NCBI GenBank assembly: GCA_935421135.1
Contig: OW285189.1
Coordinates: 10,871,072 to 10,935,071, forward strand
Direction of reading: 5' to 3'
Length of the DNA stretch: 64,000 bases
Source: Bugulina stolonifera
Lineage: Eukaryota > Bryozoa > Gymnolaemata > Cheilostomatida > Bugulidae
Position numbers and translations under genes: made by a program
Part shown: in pieces, positions 1-12,500 of the stretch
Numbering within the stretch: the stretch's first letter is position 1
How the letters are laid out: each line of letters begins with the position of its first letter
Notes under the pieces: generated by a model
What the model saw: only the letters and a program-made list of their open reading frames with translations
The model's database searches: none
Told to the model about the DNA's origin: nothing

Positions 1-111
1 AACACAACACATCATAACTCTAACCTGTATGTAATTCTATATACAAATGTGATTGTACCTTCGATATAACAGATGGTTTAGTGTCATTGAATTCTACTGA
101 TAGAGATTTCA

Positions 112-557
112 TCAGCTATTCCCAGCGTTGTTACAACCACTCTGTAATTAAATAATGAAGACAATCAATATAACAATGTACACTTGATTAAAAAGATTTA
201 ATTTGTTCAAATTTTTTAAATCAAAAGTATTGGTCGTTGATTTGCCATGCTGCACCCTACAAGCAATTGCTGGTTGCAAACACCATGGAGCGGGGTGCAT
301 TCATTTCAGATCAATTTTAATTTAAAGTTGTCTTTTCCCAGCTGTGTAGTGGGAGACAGATTGAGAGAGGACAACTTCAAATTATGACCGATGGAGCAGC
401 GTCATCCTGAGCTAAGCAAAAGGTTATGGGAAGGTGAAAATGATTCTTACCTTTTCCATGGCATACTGCCAAGAGTACATCTGCTCTAACCAATTATCAT
501 GTTCCGTGCACCACAATAGTATCTTCTTCTCATACTGGCATTCCTCTGTCAGACAAT
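112..557 (-). CDS. Semaphorin exons 24-25: C-terminal tail and stop
   Basis: Exon 24 (557-451) reads DCLTEECQYEKKILLWCTEH and ends AMEK. Exon 25 (141-112) adds nine residues, SGCNNAGNS, and a TGA stop at 114-112. There is no transmembrane segment or GPI-type hydrophobic tail, so the product should be secreted. The 3' untranslated region and polyA site lie beyond the window; no AATAAA on the minus strand within 1-111. Confidence 0.75.
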
Positions 558-3500
558 CTAATAAACCATGAAGTTAGCAATAATCCATATATTATATAAT
601 CTATCACAATACATAATGTATGTAAGTTTAGTTATTCACTTGGAAGTCCACAAAATATTAAGGATGTATATTAATGAGTCTACATAAGAAAAAGCATAAT
701 TCACTCCATCTTAAATAATAAAATAAACAGAATTACATGTATAACAAAGCTACATCCTTGCATGTTATTATACACATCTTCATATTTATTTTATAGTGAT
801 ATTTTTGTTCTTTTAAGATAAATGCAATAAATACCCTAATAAGTTTCCAGTATGATATTACAAGGGAACATAACTATAACATCATATCTGGTAGGTAGAC
901 CTGACTATAAACCAACCTGACAGTTTGAGTTGATATGTCACCATACATGTGTTATCATCTGCATCTCTCAGCTCCCAATTACCAGCGTCCTCCGGTCTTC
1001 CGTTCATTATATACAGTGAGTTATTCTTGGTCAATATAAATCTACCTAATTTTTCATTAACGATGCTTCCATTGTGATACCTAAAACAAACAACGCATAT
1101 ACAGGGTTAGAAAATATTATGTTGTATGATTTTAAGACAAAGTCTAATTGTATAGTATATAAATGGAAACCATGGAACATAAACATTTGCAAAGAGCTAA
1201 CCTAAACTACATACAATTACATAGCATTTTATACTATTGTGAAGTGGTCTTCTTTGTAAATAAAGATTTTACTCTAATAGAGTGGAAGGGAACAATATAA
1301 TATAACATTCAGCACAGGCATTCTTCTATGTAATAGAAGTGCATTGAGAAGAAGTAATGTTACACTTGCAATTTCTATTGCTACAAAAAATAACATCAAA
1401 TTAGTTAAGCATCTCTGCATGTAGATAAAACTGAACGAATCTGTGATAACAATAATAATGTAACATATAATTTGACACTAACTCAAAACAAAACAGCTAC
1501 AATGTATATACTTGTAGTGGATTTTCCTAGATGTCATAAAAGCTCTGGCTTGGTGCATTGGAATACAAACTTTCTGGTCTAGGGGCTCGAGTTTGGGGTT
1601 TAGGCCAATCAATGGTCAAGATCAGACTCACCTAAGCTAGAGCATTATGCAACAGATAGAAATTTGCAAATAATATATTTACCATTTAAATTGATCAAGA
1701 GATGTTGATTGGTGCAGACTTAATGTCGTGTCTAGAAATACATCTTCATTTGGGTCAAATATTTGATTCTTCACTAAGCAAGCTGAAAGACAAGCAGTTA
1801 TTCAGAAATACACAGTGTACATGTACATGCTTAATTACAAAATGCATATCCGCTTAATTCTAAGGAGTTATCTACCCGTTGCCAATCTGAAGGGTACTGT
1901 GGGATTTTTACTGCATACATTGTAAAACATGGTTGCTGTGTTGGTCTATAAAATAATAACAATTTCAGTGACGCTTTATTATTCATGCAAGTTGCTCTCA
2001 TGACTTACCGCTGCAGTCGGCTGGACTCTTTACACTCTGTATTAGTCTAAAATGTAGAAATATACACTAAGAATGAATCAAACTCTATGAGCTGCACCCA
2101 TAATTTTTTATTTTGTGAGTTGTCTCACCTCATTCAGCTCTGTGTCATCTTGCATTGCATATTTTGTTGGGAAGATAACTTCTAAGAATTTGCTGATTGC
2201 TACAGTTTCAAACTAGTGAGCTCAGGCCGCTATGCTAATGCACAATGTACGTTACAAGTAATAATTCCTGCATTTTAGTCATAATTATGATCACATTCAT
2301 TTAGTACATGCTGCGATTATATGCAGTAGTTATATGCATACAGAGTAATGCTGCACATGTAGTGAACATTATAATAATATGCAGCATTCTATGAGTGTAG
2401 CTACTCACCCTGCAGTAAATGGCTGACAGGTTCTGGTTTGTTTATTCCAGCCACAATGTGGGTCACGTGAGCAAGTACCGCAGTGTTTATACTGATTACA
2501 TTGAGCTGTGTACACAGTCTTCACCTCGCCATCAGTTGCAAGTATCAGTTGGTTACCCTGTATACAATGTAATCCACAAACATATTAGTTATGGACAACA
2601 AACCGTGTAGTACATAATAATATCGTATTGCGCAAATTAAATATGTGGGGTAGTGTTTCTGTATCAAATGCAAAATAAGAAAAAGTTGAACCAATTAATT
2701 TATCCCAGTGTTTCCAATCTGATCATTTTGAATATCTTTTAAATACATTGTAAAGTTGAAAAATAGAATAACTAGCAATGCATTAGGATAACATGAATAT
2801 ATAGCAGTATTTTCGATTAATCGTTTTGCATAATAACTTTTAGCATCTGAATCCATCTTTTTATGATCATTCTACTGATAACATAGAATGCAAAGCATGA
2901 CACTGCTGGCAAAGCCATGGCACAGTCTGCACCCAATGAAATAGAAAATAAAACACCTACAAGCATGAACCTATGAATTAAGCTATTCTTACCGCCAACT
3001 TCATATCCCATATCTTCGGCTTGAGTTCCCCAAATGGCTTGTATACTGCGAGTAAGTTATGCTGAGTGGTCCTATCACAATCCCACTCAGATTCAAACAG
3101 GAAATCCTTAGCTCCTCGTCCTTTCGTCTCACTCTCTTGTGTTAGAGTAAAGTAGTCTTGTCCCCAACTGTTAAAACACGAAATATATACAGCAAAGTTC
3201 ATCTGCATCTCTATAATGTATCAAAGTAATAAGCAACAATAGCGTCTGTCGAGCTTTACATGTACAGTACAGTACAATCTAGATCAACTATAGCAGACCA
3301 TATTATACTGTACCTATACATGTACCTGTACCTGTACTTGTACAGTTTGTACATGTACCTGTACTTGTATAGTTTGTACACATGCCTGTACTTGTATACT
3401 CGTAGTTTGTACCTGTACTTGTATAGTTTGTACCTGTACCTGTACCTGTATAGTTTGTACATGTACCTGTACTTGTATAGTTTGTACAATATGTAGCTGT

Positions 3501-6500
3501 ACTTGTACAGTTTGTACAATATGTAGCTGTACTTGTACAGTTTGTACATGTACCTGTACTTGTATAGTTTGTACACATGCCTGTACTTGTATACTCGTAG
3601 TTTGTACCTGTACTTGTATAGTTTGTACATGTACCTGTACTTGTATAGTTTGTACAATATGTAGCTGTACTTGTATAGTTTGTACCTGTACCTGTACTTG
3701 TATAGTTTGTACATGTACCTGTACTTGTATAGCTTGTACATGTACCTGTACCTTTACTTGTATAGTTTGTACATGTACCTGTTATTGTGAAGATTAGTTT
3801 CAGTCTTCCACCAATTCTCTAGTTCCTTTTCACTTGGTTTCCAGCATTTCTTGTCTCGAGCACTTTTCCATGCAACCACTTTGTGTATCTCACCATTAGC
3901 TAATGACACACAGATACGAGCAAGTTAACAACGCATGAGTCACCATGAGAATATTCTCATATTGTTGCAAAGTAATAATTATTTAGAGGCTTTCTTTCTT
4001 TGTCAGATATCAAATGATTCAAATAAAAAATATATTTTAGCGTTCTGAAGCACTTTACACTTAAAGTGTTCAAATTTACATTGTGTATTCGTTGTACATG
4101 TACATGTACATGTACATGTAATGGTGCCAGCACGCAGACTTCTTGCATTGCATTACTAAGTCTGCGCTTTTATTGACATGAATTGAATTTCAAGCTCTCA
4201 AGTCCCAACAGTGAGCACACATGTTTATATGAGTGCAGCACTTGTTAGGTGTAGTAGTGGAGAAATTAGAATGCCCTTAGCTTCTTGTTTCTGGTTGAGG
4301 TAGCAGCAGTTAGCCAATAAAATATAGAGAAGACAACTCCTACTGCTTCAGCTTTGGCGGAGAACAGAGGCTATTTAAAATTTCTCCACTTTTACACCTA
4401 CATGTAAGCTGAGTGTATCGTATTGCAGCTACTTGATAAAGTCTCACAGAAATATGCCAAGGATTGAATTTTAGAGCAAACAGAGAGGATAACTCTAAAT
4501 TATAATCAATAGCCTCATGGTGTATGACGCTAGAAATACCTTGTACGTTGTTACCTAATACTAAAACAAATGGTTCATTATAATAATTAGAAGAAAATGT
4601 AGAACTAACCAGTAGCCAAGTAGAGTATAGTAGTATCATCAGATGTCTTCTCAGCTTGTATTTTATCATACTGAGCATCAATTGATGTCAATATTGGTTC
4701 TGAACCAACACTTCTCCACATTGTCCTTGACCCTGTAAGACAGAATTCAGCCATCTGTTCAAAAACACCAGCAAGACAACTAAATAAAAATATTATTTTG
4801 TAATATATTACATGTAACATGTACATCTATCTAGGCCCGTCTCGGTATCTAGCAATCATAAAATAATTATTATTCCGTTGTTATTGTTTTTAGTAAAATC
4901 TTCCCTAGCCCTACAACATGTAGTTACTATATACAACAAAATTTTCATGGTTCATTATCTTATATTATACAATGTATCCCCATATACAAGCATGTTCTAC
5001 ACAATGTATACAAATGTACTACCTTCTACGTCCTTTTCGAAGAAGTTTAGCCGACTAGATCGGCTTCGCATATCAAAGTTATGTAACTCCTTTTCTAGGG
5101 GTAGAGTTTCGTCTGTGAATTCTATATCCATTTCCTTTATGCTTCTTGCTTCTAGTGAGACAGGGTCAGGTAGACACTTATAGGGAAGAAACAAGTTATA
5201 TATAAAGCTATATTATACATCATGGAGCCACACAAATAGTTATATAAAACCTCGTATACGACACTAACGCAATGGTGGAAAATGGCTAATTTTCAAAATA
5301 TTGTCCATGCGCATGCAACTGTCTAACAACAAGATAAAAATATCAACAATCCAGAAATCACAAAAGTTATTCTTACCGATGCATCTATCAGGAAAACTAA
5401 GTTAAGTGAGTAAGGACTAGGTGTTATATATATGTACTTACTGAGTAAGGACTAGGTGTTATATATATGTACTTACTGAGTAAGGACTAGGTGTTATATA
5501 TATGTACTTACTGAGTAAGGACTAGGTGTTATATATATGTACTTACTGAGTAAGGACTAGGTGTTATATATATGTACTTACTGAGTAAGGACTAGATGTT
5601 ATATATATGTACTTACTGAGTAAGGATTAGGTGTTATATATATGTACTCACTGAGTAAGGACTAGGTGTTATATATATGTACTTACTGAGTAAGGACTAG
5701 GTGTTATATATATGTACTTACTGAGTAAGGACTAGGTGTTATATATATGTACATACTGAGTAAGGACTAGGTGTTATATATATGTACATACTGAGTAAGG
5801 ACTAGGTGTTATATATATGTACTTACTGAATAAGGACTAGTAGGTGTTATACATATGTACTTACTGAGTAAGGACTAGGTGTTATATATATGTACTTACT
5901 GAGTAAGGACTAGGTGTTATATATATGTACTTACTGAGTAAGGACTAGGTGTTATATATATGTACTCACTGAGTAAGGACTAGGTGTTATATATATGTAC
6001 TTACTGAGTAAGGACTAGGTGTTATATATATGTACTTACTGAGTAAGGACTAGGTGTTATATATATGTACTTACTGAGTAAGGACTAGGTGTTATATATA
6101 TGTACTTACTGAGTAAGGACTAGGTGTTATATATATAAATGTACTTATTGAGTAAGGACTAGGTGTTACATATATGTACTCACTGAGTAAGGACTAGTAG
6201 GTGTTATATATATGTACTTACTGAGTAAGGACTAGGTGTTATATATATGTACTTACTGAGTAAGGACTAGGTGTTATATATATGTACTTACTGAGTAAGG
6301 ACTAGGTGTTATATATATGTACTTACTGAGTAAGGACTAGTAGGTGTTATATATAAATGTACTTATTGAGTAAGGACTAGGTGTTACATATATGTACTCA
6401 CTGAGTAAGGACTAGTAGGTGTTATATAAATGTACTTATTGAGTAAGGACTAGGTGTTATATATATGTACTTACTGAGTAAGGACTAGGTGTTATATATA

Positions 6501-9500
6501 TGTACTTACTGAGTAAGGACTAGGTGTTATATATATAAATGTACTTATTGAGTAAGGACTAGGTGTTACATATATGTACTCACTGAGTAAGGACTAGTAG
6601 GTGTTATATATATGTACTTACTGAGTAAGGACTAGGTGTTATTTATATGTACTTACTGAGTAAGGACTAGGTGTTATATATATGTACTTACTGAGTAAGG
6701 ACTAGGTGTTATATATATGTACTTACTGAGTAAGGACTAGGTGTTATATATATGTACTTACTGAGTAAGGACTAGATGTTATATATATGTACTTACTGAG
6801 TAAGGACTAGGTGTTATATATATGTACTTACTGAGTAAGGACTATATGTTATATATATAAATGTACTTATTGAGTAAGGACTAGGTGTTATATAAATGTA
6901 CTTACTGAGTAAGGACTAGGTGTTATATATATGTACATACTGAGTAAGGACTAGGTGTTATATATATAAATGTACTTATTGAGTAAGGACTAGGTGTTAC
7001 ATATATGTACTCACTGAGTAAGGACTAGTAGGTGTTATATATATGTACTTACTGAGTAAGGACTAGGTGTTATATATATGTACTTACTGAGTAAGGACTA
7101 GGTGTTATATATATGTACTTACTGAGTAAGGACTAGATGTTATATATATAAATGTACTTATTGAGTAAGGACTAGGTGTTACATATATGTACTCACTGAG
7201 TAAGGACTAGTAGGTGTTATATATATGTACTTACTGAGTAAGGGCTAGGTGTTATATATATATGTACTTAGTGAGTAAGGACTAGGTGTTATATATAAGT
7301 ACTTACTGAGTAAGGACTAGGTGTTATATATATAAATGTACTTATTGAGTAAGGACTAGGTGTTACATATATGTACTCACTGAGTAAGGACTAGTAGGTG
7401 TTATATATATGTACTTACTGAGTAAGGGCTAGGTGTTATATATATATGTACTTAGTGAGTAAGGACTAGGTGTTATATATAAGTACTTACTGAGTAAGGA
7501 CTAGATGTTATATATATAAATGTACTTATTGAGTAAGGACTAGGTGTTACGTAAGGACTAGTAGGTGTTATATATATGTACTTACTGAGTAAGGGCTAGG
7601 TGTTATACATATATGTACTTAGTGAGTAAGGACTAGGTGTTATATATATGTACTTACTGAGTAAGGACTGGGTGTTATATATTATATGTACTTACTGAGT
7701 AAGGGCTAGGTGTTATATATACATGTATATGTACTCACTGAGTAAGGATTAGGTGTTATATATATGTACATACTGAGTAAGGACTAGGTGTTACATATAT
7801 GTACTTACTGAGTAAAGACTAGGTGTTATATATATGTACTTACTGAGTAAGGGCTAGGTGTTATGCCATCTCCTTCTGTGTTTGGATCATAAGGTCTCCA
7901 CGCATTGTTCATTCTCTTCTTAAATGGACCATTGAAGGCCTCCTTAATGTCCTCCATGGTAAACTGGCATACGGCAGAACCAGCTGGTAGCTGTGAATGT
8001 GGGCTGACAGACTCACTGTAAACCATAGGTACTTCAATTCAGCGTATTGCAATAAAATGGTAACAAAGTCAAAAAACTTTCCAGTAGAGTATCATACAAC
8101 AGACACTGTGCTGTTATCTGTGAATAAAAAATATATAATATATTGCACATTCTTGCTGTTTGCATAAAGAAAGAGGTAGTAATGCAATACAGTTTTACAG
8201 CATAACAGCCTCAAAGTATGTGCTTCCAACTTACCTGTGAGGACTAGAGAACAATCCATAGATTATATCTCCAACTTTATATAAATCTTCTGCAAAATAC
8301 AGTTATTATGATAACATATACATGTATATGGTACACATACGTGTACATAGACAATTCATCGCACAATATTAATATTATACATGTATAATACATGTACATG
8401 TTGTAGCCTATATATTACATTGTATTGGAGTTGTCTACTCGGGAGTGGTAAAAGAGAAGACAACTTTTAATTAGAAGTTGACTAATGAGAAGGCAACTTC
8501 CACATGCATCAAAATAGACTATATTGTAATAAAATTAAAGAAAGATCAATTTTTATACATTATATAATATTGTATAATAATTTATATAATACATAGTATT
8601 ATATATTATCATGTCATACTATTACACTTATATATTTATTACAATATTATATGGTTATTACTTACTCAATTCTGTGTATTCATATGATACTGAGCTATAG
8701 GTAGGAAAGTCCCTCTTATAAGCCCAGTGGTACTGTGAGTATCCACTCACTACTTTCTGGAAGAGTCCGTTTGGGTTTATATAGTCAAAGTGTCTAGTTG
8801 TGTAATCGAGAAAAGCTCTAAATGAGACATCTCGTCCTTTCAAATTTCGCTCACAAAACACTCCTCTATTCGGTGCTACAACATGAGATGAATTAATAGT
8901 CATTAAATATCAGAAGATATGTGATCAAATACACAAAATAAAATGTTCTTATACATTAGACAGCTATAAATGCATCATAACATGGCTACTAGCGAGCTAA
9001 GGTGAGGACAGCTTCACAATTTCATCAACTGATTAAAACCATAATTTACCATGCAAGATGTCATAAGTTATAGCTAACTTGAATTTTACCGGTAGATACT
9101 CATGCACACAATTTTATACATGCCAGGTGTAGGTGTAAGTGTAGTTGTAGGTGTAGTTGTAGATGTAGGTGTAGGTATACATGTAGGTTTATAATCTAAT
9201 TCACATAGCCGACACCTACATCATGCACCTACAGCCATTCAGCCACTCACTGAGTCAACATGCACTCAATGAGTGGCTGAACACCAAGTGGAGTTTACAT
9301 GTAGAATTAAACACTCTGTTACATTATACTGCAATGTTAGCTATAATACATAGACAACTGAGAGATGTTGCTTGACAACTGATGAACAGAAGAGGTGTTT
9401 ATGTCAGTTGGTGAAATATATGTCATGAACTGGATATGAAATAAAAGTTGTTCGGATGGCAACAAGAGTGCAGTGCCCTAAACTCATGGTAATAGAAATC

Positions 9501-12500
9501 ACATCAATCTTCACCATGCCATGGTATTTGAGTGGAATGTCAAACATTGAAGTGACACACACTGCAGGTACTCATTACAATATTTCACCAACAGAGTTTT
9601 AAATTAAAATTGAAATGCCTCCAGAGAAAAGGACCAAAGTAGCGTTTCTATTCCCATAATATAGATAACCGATAGTTAGAATTAAATACTTTAATTACAT
9701 AATTGCAGTAGCATTATTTACTATTTGGTATGAAGCATGGAAATCAGATAAAATCTATTACTAATTGAAAAAAGGTTGGGGATTTCTCGATTGGCTTCCA
9801 ATGCCTCTCTGACCACTATAGATTATGTATATGATATTCTGCTATTATCTGAAGAATCACTGTAATACAGTGAGAACCAGAAACCCAGGCTAATTAATAA
9901 CTCACCTCCACTAACAGTGTAGTTCTCTGAACAGACTTGAGTTCCCGCACAGTCTCTGGCAGCGCATATATCTGGCCTTCTTTCAGTCAGTTTCTCAATT
10001 ATGAAACTAAATACGTCTCTCCTCAGTCTCCAACTTCGAGGAACAGCGCTGACCTTGACATTACAAGTCAGTTTACTTTTTAAGTACGTCTGGAATGCTG
10101 ACAGTGATAGTTTGTGGTCTAAGTTATATACACTGGCATCCTGCACTCCAATGGGTAGTCCAGCGTCATTCTAAAAATAGAAAGTGAGCTACTTTTTAAA
10201 ACAAAATCTTATTAACTGAGAATGCACATGCCTTCGGAAAGTTTGAACATGTATTAAAAAATTAACATTATTAGGTTTTTGTGAAATTATCATTTACATG
10301 TATATGTACATGTATATCATGGTATGTTAGCAGACAATATAACATACCAGATGCATCCATCTTATGCGATGCAGCTGTTATATGATACAGAGAATATGTG
10401 GGAATATATACCACTAAGTAGCCTACATTATCTTTATTCTTTACAATTACTTGTTTATTGTTTAGTATTATTGCAATCTGTGTATCAACAAGCGATAAGA
10501 TTTGATTATTTCTTCTGCACAGAATAGAACTAATGTATTTTACATGTATAACTAGTTACACACCTGTACGCTAAACTTTTATATTCTAAGCTACTTGACT
10601 CACCTTACACACCCTGCCAACTCTGGATATTAGTTTGGAGCTGTCCCATGTTTGTTTAAAAGCTTGCAGTCGGGGCTCATAAACATGGGCATTACGTATC
10701 TTCTGAATCTCTGAGAACATGGGTTCTGTATTTGTGTTGTGTCTCATGTAGAATGGTGGGTCAGATCTCTCAAACTGTTTTATAGAGCTCCTGCAGTAGT
10801 ACAACCCATTGGCAGATGGTTAATATGATATCATGTCTTTGTGGATTGAGTCATGGTTTTGCCACCATATTCAGTCAATATATTTAATCCAAATTAATAT
10901 GAATATCCTACATACATTGTACGTGGAAGCCAAAGCAAAACAAATAGGCTACAAGCTAAAAGACTGAGTAATGGTGAGGTGGGGAGTGAGAAGTGATGAC
11001 CTAAACGTACACTTTGCATAATTTCAAATTTTATGCCTGCTGCACTACATTGCGAGCTTGAGTAGGGAGATTTACAAACATCTACTTAAACATAAGCAAT
11101 TCCACATGCATATACTTCATAAATGTTTAATAGCACACATAATACATAACATTGCTATACTGACTGTTGGCCAGGAGGGAGGTGTTCCCATGGATAAGAT
11201 ATTGTTCTATCATAAGACTTCCACAGAAAGTGATGTCTGTTGACAGAATATTCCGGATGCTGCATAGATTCCCATTCTACCTCTCGGAAGAAGAAGTACA
11301 CAAACTCTTCATCTTCAAAGAGTGCAACAGCTCTTGGCCTGTGTGGCACTGCAATGTAAATGCAACATGTGACAGCAGTTCAAAGTATTAATGTTATAGT
11401 AAGGTAACGTAAAATGTACATGTATATGTAACGTTCAGTAACATAAAATATGTACAATGTACAATGTACACCAACAACATGTTTTCATATAGTCACATAC
11501 ATACACATACTCAAAGAACATGAATACGCCATTGTAATATGCAAGTATCAGACCTGTAGCTTGATTGCCTGTCTTGACTAGTCTACCATATTTGGTCAAA
11601 GGGGAGGTAACCCAGGTTTCTTTGAATGGGTTACTAGATACTATATCATCATGGCTTACATCTCCATCTAAAATACATATTTATGGAATAGTACATGATG
11701 TTTCATAGTATAGCCAACTGCAACTAGAAATCAAAATTTTGAAATTGGAAACTCTCAGCCGAGCACTTTTCTGATAAAGTTTATGAGTACAATTAAAATT
11801 TTCTTCACCAGATATATTGAAGCATGTGCCCCTAGCTGAAACTCGATACATGAGGTGCCAACTACAGGCTACAGCAGATATACTCCTCATCAACATTGAT
11901 ATACTAGCTATTGTTTATCTGTTGACTTGACCATGGTGTACATGTATGTACATGCACCAGCTTGGAACAAGTACATGTACAGTATTTATTTTTTAATGTG
12001 ACTCAGACTCAGTGATAAGATTATGTTTAGTTGACAGGTGAGTCACTTAGTGTTTAGTCACCACACAGTAGTAGTTTACCTTTCACCAGAAGACGAACTA
12101 AGGCTAAGCTAGAACTACTAGTTAGAGGTACCGGCTCCTCATATCCCATAAATGCCTCATGATTGACATCTAGTTGTTTTTCCTGCCCTATCTCAGTAAG
12201 GACATATATTGCTCGACCCCCACTCGGTCCATTTCCCAAGGCTACAATAGAAGGTTTTACAGTATACTTTCTGAATTAGCTTTAGTTCTATAGAATAGGT
12301 GGATATTTTACAAAATTACAAGTGGTTGTAGCTGTAGGATATAATCATAGATATATTATACCTAATGGATATAATGCTCAACAAGATACACACCTATTTT
12401 GTATAAAAATTCTGTGTTGCAAAAAAATTGCATACATAGTAGTCCTTCCTTTACCAATAGAATAAGGAAGTAGGTATAAAATGAGGGAAAGGAAATTACT

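Noticed and set aside
1538..1620. tRNA-like segment (GGGGCTCGAGTTTGGGG)
   Set aside because: The B-box match is weak and no A box is convincing.
2419..2610. Plus-strand ORF of 63 codons
   Set aside because: Shadow of the PSI-domain exon of the semaphorin on the minus strand.
3256..3741. 161-codon Tyr/Lys/Arg-rich gene
   Set aside because: It is the tandem repeat read in frame; the opposite strand is equally open and there is no start context. Kept only as a note on intron retention.
5397..7865. CRISPR-like array of 35-bp repeats
   Set aside because: Units are directly abutting with no unique spacers, in a eukaryotic intron; it is a minisatellite.
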